A DNA stretch of 14,543 bases from contig DHPI01000008.1 in assembly GCA_002407865.1 (NCBI GenBank), forward strand, positions 1,672-16,214, read 5' to 3'. The stretch is from Spirochaetia bacterium UBA5368 (lineage in GTDB: Bacteria > Spirochaetota > UBA4802 > UBA5368). The stretch's first letter is position 1. Every line of letters begins with the position of its first letter. Shown one piece after another: positions 1-6,949 of the stretch. The notes beneath the pieces were generated by a model. That model had not been told where the DNA came from. It saw only the letters and a list, made by a program, of their open reading frames with translations, and searched no databases. Both the position numbers and the translations under genes were made by a program.

Positions 1-1011
1 GTGTATGATGCACGGGAAAAAATAGCCCAGCTATTCAATGCCGTCGATCCGATGAGGATCGCGTTTACCGCAAATGCCACGGAAGCTCTGAATCTGGCGC
101 TTTTTGGGCTGCTGCGGCCCGGTGATCATGTAATTACCTCGGGGATGGAGCACAATTCGGTTATGCGCCCCCTTCGTGCCCTCGAAAAGGGCGGCGTGAG
201 ACTGACCTTTGTGCCGTGTGCTCCCCGGGGATTTGTTGATCCGGATGATGTACGGAAATCCCTCAAATATACAACGTCGCTTGTTGTGCTCAACCACGGA
301 TCGAATGTAAACGGATGCCTGCAGCCGCTTCCTGAAATCGGTAAACTTGCACGCGATGCGGGTGCGCTGTTTCTTGTTGATTCGGCGCAAACGGCGGGAT
401 GCGCCAGGCTGGATATGCAAGCCGATTGCATTGACCTGCTGGCGTTTACAGGTCATAAGGCCCTGTATGGACCTCAGGGGACCGGCGGGCTTGTGCTGGG
501 AGACAGGATTGATGCTGCTGCGATCACGCCGCTGAAATATGGGGGAACGGGCAGCCGGTCTGAATATGAAATACAGCCTGACTTTCTTCCCGACAGGTTT
601 GAAAGCGGAACCCTCAATACTGTCGGCATTGCGGGCCTTGCCGCGGGGATTGAGTTTGTCATGGGACATGGCGTCGAAACGATACGGGAAAAAGATGTGG
701 CGCTTGCCGATGCGCTTATCCGGGGACTCGAAGAGATCCCCGGCGTATGCGTCTACAGCAGCGGGCTTTTGGAGCGACAGTTATCGACAGTCTCGTTCAC
801 AATAGATGCCATACCGCCTGCCGAGGCAGGAAGGATGCTGGATGAGAATTTCGGAATTCTCTGCCGGATAGGGCTGCATTGCAGCCCCGCGGCGCATGCA
901 ACGATCGGAACGTTCCCTGATGGCACGATTCGATTCAGCCCGGGCTATTTTTCACGCATGGATGATGTATCGTATGCGCTTGGCGCCATACGGGAACTTG
1001 CGGCGATCTGA
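1..1011 (+). CDS. Cysteine desulfurase-like class V aminotransferase, 5'-truncated
   Basis: This is a PLP-dependent fold-type I enzyme of the class V aminotransferase / cysteine desulfurase group, which takes sulfur from cysteine (or acts on related substrates) in the cytosol. Seen: the PLP-contacting segments MEHNS (50-54) and DSAQTAG (127-133), the Schiff-base lysine in TGHKALYG (K153), and the active-site loop CRIGLHCSP with candidate persulfide Cys294, followed by GTIRFSPGYF (308-317). The combination GLHC then TIGTFP and RFSPGYF matches the small desulfurase-like subfamily often annotated as 'cysteine desulfurase family protein' better than classical IscS or SufS. Family members are about 380 aa, so roughly 45-50 N-terminal residues lie left of the window, and the GTG at position 1 is an internal Val codon, not a start. 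No sulfur-assembly partner gene follows. Substrate specificity is inferred only. Confidence 0.9.
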   Translation: MYDAREKIAQLFNAVDPMRIAFTANATEALNLALFGLLRPGDHVITSGMEHNSVMRPLRALEKGGVRLTFVPCAPRGFVDPDDVRKSLKYTTSLVVLNHGSNVNGCLQPLPEIGKLARDAGALFLVDSAQTAGCARLDMQADCIDLLAFTGHKALYGPQGTGGLVLGDRIDAAAITPLKYGGTGSRSEYEIQPDFLPDRFESGTLNTVGIAGLAAGIEFVMGHGVETIREKDVALADALIRGLEEIPGVCVYSSGLLERQLSTVSFTIDAIPPAEAGRMLDENFGILCRIGLHCSPAAHATIGTFPDGTIRFSPGYFSRMDDVSYALGAIRELAAI

Positions 1012-1103
1012 CGATATCGGCATTTCTTGGGATGCCATACGAACGACCATGTCATTCAAACTGACCGCCAGCCATCATAAATATTTACATAGTAACAATT
1101 TTA

Positions 1104-1133
1104 TTGGTTAATTTGTAGCAATAATGGTATAGT
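1104..1133 (+). promoter_or_regulatory. Candidate promoter of the 102-aa coiled-coil gene
   Basis: TTGGTT (1104-1109) and TATAGT (1128-1133) are separated by 18 bp in an AT-rich gap, and transcription would begin about 30 nt before the ATG at 1170. The octamer ATAGTAAC occurs at 1089-1096 and again at 1129-1136, exactly 40 bp apart. The second copy sits on the -10 and is part of an 11-bp palindrome with a central A (1129-1139). This arrangement could be a pair of operator half-sites. It is a pattern-based call only. Confidence 0.4.
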
Positions 1134-1169
1134 AACTATCAACAGATTATTGCATACAAGCAGGTTAGC

Positions 1170-1478
1170 ATGATGGAAAATGATGGCGAGAGGGTTCTCG
1201 ATTTTACAACGATTGCCAAATTGAAAGAAGTGGAACAAGGTTTAAAGAAGGAAATTGAGCAGCGACACAAAGAACTGGTTGATATAATGAATACGCGCGA
1301 TGAATATATCGTGCATTTGCTGAGAATTTTACTCAGCAAGGTTGACGCGATGGATTCAAGCTCGGAGAAAATCGCGCGTACAGTCACTCACGCAATAGTG
1401 GAAACGAGCAAAAAGAAAAAAGGCCTGTTCAAAGTTAAAAGAAGCACATCCTGGGATCGGCTTTTAAAATCCATATAA
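1170..1478 (+). CDS. Small hypothetical coiled-coil protein, 102 aa
   Basis: I do not recognise a family. The protein is highly charged. Residues 14-58 form a probable long amphipathic helix or coiled coil (LKEVEQGLKKEIEQ, then a Leu/Ile-rich stretch near 47-55). A linker follows, and then a basic C-terminal tail beginning with KKKKGLFKVKR (81-91). There is no signal peptide or membrane segment. Two adjacent ATG codons (1170 and 1173) are possible starts, with a weak CAGG ribosome-binding site at 1161-1164 that suits either. The gene stands alone behind a promoter-like sequence and ends inside a palindrome shared with cutA, its convergent neighbour. A basic tail on a coiled coil would suit nucleic-acid or membrane-surface binding, but that is speculation. 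The coding call rests on the promoter, the intact frame and the clean stop at the hairpin. Confidence 0.65.
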   Translation: MMENDGERVLDFTTIAKLKEVEQGLKKEIEQRHKELVDIMNTRDEYIVHLLRILLSKVDAMDSSSEKIARTVTHAIVETSKKKKGLFKVKRSTSWDRLLKSI

Positions 1479-1500
1479 CATGCCAGCGCATGTTATATGG
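1471..1500. terminator. Perfect palindrome between convergent genes, possible bidirectional terminator
   Basis: CCATATAACATG (1471-1482) pairs perfectly with CATGTTATATGG (1489-1500). An extra C-G pair (1483/1488) leaves the tetraloop CAGC. The TAA stop of the upstream plus gene (1476-1478) lies in the left arm and the TAA stop of cutA (1493-1495, minus) in the right arm. No long T-run follows on either strand. The plus gene has TTTTAAAAT just before the hairpin, which provides a short T-run for the minus direction. It probably ends or stabilises both transcripts. Confidence 0.6.
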
Positions 1501-1813
1501 CGGTGCATTCATCTATCCAGCGCAAATAAGGCTCATGCCCCGACGAGATGGGGAGTGATATTATCTCCGGGACCTCATAGGGATGCACTGTCAGTATGGC
1601 CTTCCTGATATCCTCGAAATTTTCCTGTGTGCTTTTTATTATTACAAGACATTCCTCATCCCGGCATATATCGCCTTTCCAGCGGTACACCGAGATGAGT
1701 GAGGTGATGATGTTGACGCATGCGGCCAATCCGGCGGGAACCAGCACATCGGCGATTTTACAGGCAACTTCTTTTGAAGGACAGGTACACAATATTGCGG
1801 TGTAATCGGCCAT
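1493..1813 (-). CDS. cutA: CutA1-family divalent-cation tolerance protein
   Basis: CutA1 is a small trimeric cytosolic protein with a PII-like ferredoxin fold. It was named for copper tolerance in E. coli, but its molecular role remains uncertain. Seen in the 106-aa product: the N-terminal strand ending in CTCPS (9-13), AACVNI (30-35), SVYRWKGDI (41-49) and the hallmark HPYEVPEIISLPI (77-89). Length matches the family (about 100-115 aa). The reading frame stays open upstream to 1864, but the ATG at 1813 is chosen because a GAGGAG-type ribosome-binding site lies six bases ahead of it and a TATAAT box lies at 1863-1868, which would put the longer start upstream of transcription. It is monocistronic, divergent from the EIIA gene and convergent with the coiled-coil gene. 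Confidence 0.95.
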   Translation of the reverse strand: MADYTAILCTCPSKEVACKIADVLVPAGLAACVNIITSLISVYRWKGDICRDEECLVIIKSTQENFEDIRKAILTVHPYEVPEIISLPISSGHEPYLRWIDECTAI

Positions 1814-1862
1814 TTTTTTCTCCTCTTTTTCTCCATGATTGTGTGGATCTGTGAAAGCTTGC

Positions 1863-1891
1863 ATTATACAACGATAACTGCATCAAAAGAT
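1863..1891 (-). promoter_or_regulatory. Candidate cutA promoter
   Basis: Read on the minus strand, a perfect TATAAT occupies 1868 to 1863. At 17-bp spacing the only -35 is the weak ATCTTT (1891-1886). The predicted transcript would start near 1856 and carry a leader of about 43 nt before the ATG at 1813. Confidence 0.45.
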
Positions 1892-1974
1892 ACGCTCAAA
1901 TATTTTTTCATTTGCCAAAATAATTGTTTCATTACGATACTATGCGAAAGACTGGCCGTGCTGCTCATTATTCA

Positions 1975-1999
1975 GGATAGCCGTATCACTATCCGGATA
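1975..1999. promoter_or_regulatory. Operator-like GGATA repeats in the cutA/EIIA intergenic region
   Basis: GGATAG (1975-1980) and CTATCC (1989-1994) form a 6-bp inverted repeat with an 8-bp spacer. The second arm is itself part of the 10-bp perfect palindrome TATCCGGATA (1990-1999). Three closely spaced GGATA half-sites in a divergent intergenic region suggest a regulator site, but the DNA-binding protein is unknown. No convincing -35/-10 pair for the EIIA gene was found nearby (TTGCCA at 1912-1917 has only poorly spaced partners). Confidence 0.3.
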
Positions 2000-2003
2000 A
2001 AAA

Positions 2004-2043
2004 ATTCAGCATGATCCGGCGGCCGGGCATACGGCTGCTGAAT
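2004..2043 (+). promoter_or_regulatory. Structured leader directly upstream of the EIIA gene
   Basis: ATTCAGCA (2004-2011) pairs perfectly with TGCTGAAT (2036-2043). The 24-nt interior is GC-rich and holds a second small palindrome of the type CCGG-n3-CCGG. The hairpin ends 17 nt before the AGGGTGAGG ribosome-binding site at 2061-2069. It could act as an RNA leader structure or a DNA operator. It matches no riboswitch family I know. Confidence 0.3.
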
Positions 2044-2072
2044 ACGCGTAAACATACTGCAGGGTGAGGATA

Positions 2073-2531
2073 ATGAAAATGCTTCAGGACTATACGGACA
2101 TTCGATACATACGACGGCTTCGTTCGAGAAATAAATATAAGGCGATTGAGGAGCTTGCGGCGGTCTTTTCTGACAGCCCCGTGTGCACCAATACAGAAGA
2201 ACTTGTCGATGCGCTCATTGAACGGGAAGAGATTATGAGCACGGGGATTGGCTTCGGTCTTGCCATACCGCATGCCAAGATCAAATCTGTGAAGGAAATC
2301 GCGTTTGCGGTAGGTGTTTCTAAAAACGGAATAAATTTTGATTCGCTGGACGGAAAGCCGGTTCATATCGTGATACTGGTCGCCGCGGGCGAGCGGCAGC
2401 ACAAGGATTACCTGAAGCTGCTTTCAGAAATAATGTCCGTCCTTCGCGAGGAAAGCGTACGAAACGCGATTATTAACGCGAAATCATTAGGCGAGATAAC
2501 CGGCGTATTTTCAAAAGAGCCCCCAAAATAA
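2073..2531 (+). CDS. PTS EIIA (fructose/nitrogen-type) domain protein, likely regulatory
   Basis: This single-domain protein of 152 aa belongs to the PTS EIIA type 2 family (fructose, mannitol and PtsN-like domains), which accept phosphate from HPr on one histidine. Seen: the helix around NKYKAIEELA (20-30), TEELVDALIEREEIMSTGIG (41-60), the phosphorylation motif GLAIPHAK with His67, and the C-terminal HIVILVAAGERQHKDYLKLL region (98-117). No sugar-permease (EIIB or EIIC) domain is nearby. Its stop lies only 2 nt from the start of a CLC channel gene, so it probably modulates that membrane protein rather than carrying sugar; this is inference. Start: ATG 2073 lies 8 nt after AGGG of a good ribosome-binding site. 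ATG 2079 and GTG 2064 are in frame, and 2079 is nearly as good. Confidence 0.88.
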   Translation: MKMLQDYTDIRYIRRLRSRNKYKAIEELAAVFSDSPVCTNTEELVDALIEREEIMSTGIGFGLAIPHAKIKSVKEIAFAVGVSKNGINFDSLDGKPVHIVILVAAGERQHKDYLKLLSEIMSVLREESVRNAIINAKSLGEITGVFSKEPPK

Positions 2532-2533
2532 AC

Positions 2534-4348
2534 ATGGACCTTTTTACACGCGGCGGAATAAGCAGACGTGCGCTTCTTCAGCAAAGAATGAAGGAGCGAT
2601 ATCTCCAATCGGATATATCAAAGTATATTGCGCATATTGTTTTTTCAACACTCGTCGGCCTTTTCGCCGGAGCGGGAGCCATTCTTTTCCATTCGCTCCT
2701 TGAGAGAATGCGGCGTGTATTCGAATTTATCCACGGATCGTTATTTACCAGTACCGATATAAATTTGATATTTATCGTTCCCGTCATCGGCGGCCTGTGT
2801 GTTGCGGCAATGACGCGTGCGTTTCCCGAAATCGCCGCCGAACGGGATGTCATCAGCGTTATAAAGGCGGTTATACTGCGCGGCGGATATATACCGTTGA
2901 AGAATACGGTGTTTCACCTCATTGCGCCTATTATTTCAATCGGGTCGGGGGCCCCGCTGGGGCCTGAAGGCCCGGCGGCAAAGGTCGGCAGCGGCGCCGG
3001 GTCTCTGGTGGCGCAGATTGTGAGAATGAATCGACGCGATATGAAAATGTATACCGTTGCCGGCGCCGGTGCGGCGATTTCCGCGGTATTTAACGCGCCG
3101 ATAGCAGGTGTTTTCTTTGGTATCGAGGTTATCCTGCTGAACGATTTAAAGAATCAGGCATTGAGCGCGCTTATCATATCGTCTGTTGTCGCGGACGTGC
3201 TTTCTCGTTGGATCCTGGGCGCGAGGCATGTATTTCTTATCCCGCAGTATGTATCCGGGACAATCGGCGACATCCCGTATTTTCTGGCGCTTGGCATACT
3301 GTGCGGTGTGATCTCGCTGGCATATTTTCGGCTTCGCAGATTTTTCAAATGGGTGATAGACAGCAGGTATGGCGGGAAAAATGAGTTTGTGCGGCTGATC
3401 CCGGTCACAATCGTATTCGGGCTGGTGTTGCTGAAATATCAGCAATTGTACGGGATCGGCTATACCACCATCAATCAGGTGCTCAATCACCAGTTTTTAT
3501 TGTCGACTGTTTTTATGCTGCTGCTTTTGAAGCTGGTCTTTCTGGCTCTTTTCCTCGAAGCCGGTTCATTTGGGGGGACATTTGCTCCCGCATTGATGCT
3601 GGGCGTGCTTCTTGGATATGTTTTTGCCGTGTCCCTTAACGGCATGTTTAATGCCACCCTCGATCCGGTGAGCTTTGCGCTTGTGGGCATGGGCGGCGTG
3701 CTGGCGGGTATTAATTCAATTCCGCTTACATCCATATTGCTTGTGTTCGAGGTAACCGGAGATTACAGGTTTATTCTGCCGCTGATGTTCGTTTCAATTA
3801 TTTCGTACCTTGCGGTGACATATGTCAACAGGGGCAACGTCTACACACTCCACTTGCTTGACGACGGAATCGATATTACAAAAAGGGGCGAGCTTGATTT
3901 ACTTGGAAAAATTAATGTCGGCGATCTGAAAAAAACGGATTATGATGTTGTGAGTCACAATACGCCGTATCGAGGGCTTCTTGAAGTTCTGAAGAATTCG
4001 ACATACGGTGATGTGTTTGTCGTGAATAAAAAAAATGAAATACAGGGCGTTATATCGCTTAAGGATATTCGCGAAGCCCTGATTTCGCACGATCTCGTCG
4101 ATCTGCTTATCGCCGGGGATATGGTCGCGACGGTCCCTGTTGTGACCGAGGATGAGCCGGTTTCATCGGCAATGCGAAAAATTGAAATGTACGACCTTGA
4201 AACGATACCGGTGGTGAAATCCGTCGCATCGCCGGTTATTACCGGCGTATTGACCTACCGTGATGTTATTCAGGCCTATAATAAAATGCTGGCGACATGG
4301 GAAACAGATCAGTTTCTGATTAATTATGAGCACCGAAAGCGCGGGTAA
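2534..4348 (+). CDS. CLC-family chloride channel/transporter with C-terminal CBS pair
   Basis: An integral membrane CLC protein (604 aa) of the inner membrane moves anions. Residues 30-435 carry the CLC core: GSGAPLGPEGPAAKVG (137-152) with the gating glutamate E145, AVFNAPIAGVFFGIEV (184-199), GSFGGTFAPALMLG (344-357) and the late helix with Tyr437. Residues 460-590 form two CBS domains, which usually bind adenine nucleotides and gate the channel. Two oddities: the residue aligned with the E. coli internal proton glutamate (E203) is Val199, as in CLC channels, and the usual G-S-G-I-P-E anion-selectivity motif is not recognisable near 103-110. Start: ATG 2534 has no good ribosome-binding site but sits 2 nt after the EIIA stop, so translational coupling is likely; Met19 is a weaker alternative. 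Whether it works as a channel or an exchanger is not established. Confidence 0.93.
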   Translation: MDLFTRGGISRRALLQQRMKERYLQSDISKYIAHIVFSTLVGLFAGAGAILFHSLLERMRRVFEFIHGSLFTSTDINLIFIVPVIGGLCVAAMTRAFPEIAAERDVISVIKAVILRGGYIPLKNTVFHLIAPIISIGSGAPLGPEGPAAKVGSGAGSLVAQIVRMNRRDMKMYTVAGAGAAISAVFNAPIAGVFFGIEVILLNDLKNQALSALIISSVVADVLSRWILGARHVFLIPQYVSGTIGDIPYFLALGILCGVISLAYFRLRRFFKWVIDSRYGGKNEFVRLIPVTIVFGLVLLKYQQLYGIGYTTINQVLNHQFLLSTVFMLLLLKLVFLALFLEAGSFGGTFAPALMLGVLLGYVFAVSLNGMFNATLDPVSFALVGMGGVLAGINSIPLTSILLVFEVTGDYRFILPLMFVSIISYLAVTYVNRGNVYTLHLLDDGIDITKRGELDLLGKINVGDLKKTDYDVVSHNTPYRGLLEVLKNSTYGDVFVVNKKNEIQGVISLKDIREALISHDLVDLLIAGDMVATVPVVTEDEPVSSAMRKIEMYDLETIPVVKSVASPVITGVLTYRDVIQAYNKMLATWETDQFLINYEHRKRG

Positions 4349-4354
4349 AATATC

Positions 4355-4383
4355 TTGACTTTTGATGTTATTGCAAAATAACA
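4355..4383 (+). promoter_or_regulatory. Candidate leuS promoter with embedded perfect palindrome
   Basis: TTGACT (4355-4360) is a good -35, and 17 bp later comes ATAACA (4378-4383), a modest -10. Between and overlapping them, TGTTATT (4366-4372) and AATAACA (4377-4383) form a perfect 7-bp inverted repeat around GCAA. It could be an operator covering the -10, or an RNA hairpin with a GNRA-type loop if transcription starts upstream. The 66-bp gap is far too short for a T-box leader. Confidence 0.4.
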
Positions 4384-4414
4384 GCGTACATATCGATAGT
4401 ACAGGGGATGACGC

Positions 4415-6886
4415 ATGGACGAACGAGAATATTCTTTTAAAGAAATTGAGCCGAAATGGCAGAAGAGATGGGATGATGAGAAGGTTTTTATATCGAACAT
4501 TGACCGCAACAAAAAAAAGTATTATCTCCTGGAAATGTTTCCATATCCATCCGGCCGCCTTCACATGGGGCACGTGCGGAATTATTCTATCGGCGACCTG
4601 ATGGCGCGATACATGAGGATGAAGGGCTATAATGTGCTTCATCCTATCGGATGGGACGCGTTCGGCCTTCCCGCAGAAAACGCCGCCATGAAGAGCAATA
4701 TCCCGCCGTTGAAATGGACAGAGGACAATATCAGCTACATGAAACAGCAGTTTAAAAAACTGGGGGTTTCATATGACTGGTCCAGGGAAATCGCTACATA
4801 CAAAAAAAATTACTATAAATGGAACCAGTGGGTTTTCAGCAAAATGTACGAGCGCGGGCTGGCGTACAAGAAAAAGGCCTCCGTGAACTGGTGTCCCTCG
4901 TGCATGACCGTGCTCGCGAACGAACAGGTTGAAAACGGCCAGTGCTGGCGTTGTGAATCAAACGTTACTCAGAAAGAACTGGCGCAGTGGTTCTTCAAGA
5001 TCACGGACTATTCCGACGAGCTCCTCAAAGGGCACGAGGAATTGATGAAGGGATGGCCGGAGCGCGTTATCGTGATGCAGCGTAACTGGATCGGCCGTTC
5101 AACCGGCCTGGAAATAAATTTTAAACTTGAAAGCGGGGAGGATTTCCCGATTTATACGACCCGTCCCGATACGGTCTATGGTGTTACCTATATGGTGATT
5201 GCGCCGGAACACCCCTATCTCGAGAGGATTGACAATCCGGAGGTCCGCAGGTTTATTGAAAAATTCAAGTCCCAGTCATTGGCCGACAGGGTGTCGGAGG
5301 AGAAAGAAAAAGAAGGCGTCGATACCGGTCTCAAGGTGATAAATCCGTTTAACGGCGAAAAGGTGCCGCTTTTTGTCGGAAACTTCGTTTTGATGGAATA
5401 TGGTACAGGCGCGATCATGAGCGTTCCGGCGCATGACTCCCGCGACTTTGCGTTCGCGAAGAAGTATGGTATCCCTGTTAAGCTTGTCATCGACAACCCC
5501 TCATCGCCGATCGATGTTACGCGGATGAAAGACGCGTATGTCGACGACGGCGTATGCGTCAATTCCGGTGATTTTGCGGGATTGGGCAATCGTGAAGCCA
5601 TCGAGAAAATCTCTGATTACGCCGAGGCGGGCGGGTTCGGCAAGCGACAGGTGAACTACCGGCTGCGTGACTGGCTGATATCCCGCCAGCGCTACTGGGG
5701 ATGCCCGATCCCTATCGTGTATTGCGATACATGCGGGACGGTGCTCGTCCCGGAAAAAGAATTGCCGGTCGAGTTGCCGACAGAGGTGGCGTTTAAGGGC
5801 GATTCGCGGTCTCCCCTGACGATCATGAAAGAATTTTATTCTACCACGTGCCCGAAATGCGGCGGCCCGGCCACACGGGAGACGGACACGATGGATACAT
5901 TCGTCGATTCATCGTGGTATTTTGCGAAATTCGCGTCGCCGAATTCAAGGGAAATGTTCGATCAGGAAGAAATCGATTACTGGATGCCGGTCGATCAGTA
6001 TATCGGCGGGATTGAGCATGCGTGTCTGCATCTACTGTATGCGCGTTTTTTCACCATGGTGCTCAACGATCTCGGGCTTGTCAAATGCCGCGAGCCGTTT
6101 TCGCGATTGCTGACCCAGGGGATGGTGATCAAAGACGGGGCAAAGATGAGCAAATCGAAGGGGAATATTGTCGATCCCGACAGGATTATCGAAGACTACG
6201 GCGCAGATACGGCCCGCCTTTTTATGCTGTTCGCGTCGCCGCCCGATAAGGACCTGGATTGGTCCGATAAAGGTGTGGAGGGCTGTTACAGGTTTATCAA
6301 CAGGGTCTGGCGTATAATATACAAGTACAAGGACCTGTATGTGCAGAACGTACAACTGGACGGCCTTGTTCTGAGTGACGCGCTCAGGGCGCTGCGTATT
6401 GAATTGCACAGAGCTGTGAAGATCGTAACAAACGATATTGAAGAAAGAATGCAGTACAATACGGCCATTGCACGATTAATGGAGCTTGTAAATGCGCTGT
6501 ACCAGACACCTGAAAGCGAGCTTGCAACTGCTGCGGGAAAGATGGTTCTTTCGGAAGTGGTAAGCAAGCTCATTCTCATGCTGTCGCCGTTTATCCCGCA
6601 TGTGGCGGAAGAGCTCTGGGAGGCGCTTGGTAACCGGGAAATGCTGGTACACGCCGCCTGGCCGGAGTATCTGAAAGAGTATACGGTTCGTGCAGAGGTC
6701 GAGGTTGTGTTTCAGATTAACGGGAAAATACGCTCAAAAACGCGGGTTCCCGCCGATATATCGAAAGAACAGCTTGTCACAATGGCGGAATCTGACGAGC
6801 GGATACGTGAAATTCTGAAGGGCCGCGAAATAATCAAAACCATTGTTGTTCCGGGCAAGCTTGTAAACTATGTGATAAAGCAATAG
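4415..6886 (+). CDS. leuS: Leucyl-tRNA synthetase
   Basis: The product charges tRNA-Leu with leucine in the cytosol (class Ia synthetase). The 823-aa product is complete. Seen: the HIGH-type motif HMGH (50-53), a CxxC...CxxC zinc knuckle (C160, C163, C177, C180), the CP1 editing domain with the threonine-rich TTRPDT (248-253) and GTGAIMSVPAHD ending near the conserved editing Asp344, a second Cys set (C437/C440 and TTCPKCGG), KMSKS (577-581), then the anticodon-binding helical domain and the C-terminal domain ending near FQINGKIRSK. It goes from LLTQGMVIKDG straight into KMSKS, so it lacks the leucine-specific insertion present before KMSKS in the E. coli enzyme (860 aa) and resembles the shorter type. 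Start: ATG 4415, 7 nt after AGGGG (4403-4407). It appears monocistronic, with its own promoter and a downstream hairpin. Confidence 0.98.
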   Translation: MDEREYSFKEIEPKWQKRWDDEKVFISNIDRNKKKYYLLEMFPYPSGRLHMGHVRNYSIGDLMARYMRMKGYNVLHPIGWDAFGLPAENAAMKSNIPPLKWTEDNISYMKQQFKKLGVSYDWSREIATYKKNYYKWNQWVFSKMYERGLAYKKKASVNWCPSCMTVLANEQVENGQCWRCESNVTQKELAQWFFKITDYSDELLKGHEELMKGWPERVIVMQRNWIGRSTGLEINFKLESGEDFPIYTTRPDTVYGVTYMVIAPEHPYLERIDNPEVRRFIEKFKSQSLADRVSEEKEKEGVDTGLKVINPFNGEKVPLFVGNFVLMEYGTGAIMSVPAHDSRDFAFAKKYGIPVKLVIDNPSSPIDVTRMKDAYVDDGVCVNSGDFAGLGNREAIEKISDYAEAGGFGKRQVNYRLRDWLISRQRYWGCPIPIVYCDTCGTVLVPEKELPVELPTEVAFKGDSRSPLTIMKEFYSTTCPKCGGPATRETDTMDTFVDSSWYFAKFASPNSREMFDQEEIDYWMPVDQYIGGIEHACLHLLYARFFTMVLNDLGLVKCREPFSRLLTQGMVIKDGAKMSKSKGNIVDPDRIIEDYGADTARLFMLFASPPDKDLDWSDKGVEGCYRFINRVWRIIYKYKDLYVQNVQLDGLVLSDALRALRIELHRAVKIVTNDIEERMQYNTAIARLMELVNALYQTPESELATAAGKMVLSEVVSKLILMLSPFIPHVAEELWEALGNREMLVHAAWPEYLKEYTVRAEVEVVFQINGKIRSKTRVPADISKEQLVTMAESDERIREILKGREIIKTIVVPGKLVNYVIKQ

Positions 6887-6907
6887 AATAGCGGAGAAAG
6901 CGCACAT

Positions 6908-6942
6908 CGCCGGCGGAGAAACAACACAATGCCCCGCCGGCG
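6908..6942. terminator. GC-rich hairpin between leuS and the convergent membrane-protein gene
   Basis: CGCCGGCGG (6908-6916) pairs perfectly with CCGCCGGCG (6934-6942) across a 17-nt loop. It begins 22 nt after the leuS stop and ends 7 nt from the stop of the minus-strand gene at 6950. There is no U-tract after it in either direction, so it is either a non-canonical (or Rho-aided) bidirectional terminator or a 3'-end stabiliser. Confidence 0.55.
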
Positions 6943-6949
6943 TACACAC

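Noticed and set aside
1..3. GTG at the first base as a true start codon
   Set aside because: The protein lacks about 45-50 N-terminal residues that are conserved in the family, so this GTG is an internal valine codon of a gene cut by the window edge.
31..669. Minus-strand open frame of 212 codons in the desulfurase gene
   Set aside because: It is a shadow of the conserved aminotransferase frame, with no motif and a basic, low-complexity composition.
1814..1864. Longer CutA start giving a 123-aa protein
   Set aside because: The extra residues are charged and non-conserved, and the segment overlaps the strong ribosome-binding site and the TATAAT box that support ATG 1813.
4349..4414. T-box leader or other leucine-sensing riboswitch for leuS
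   Set aside because: The gap is 66 bp, too short for a T-box with specifier stem and antiterminator, and no T-box core motif is present.
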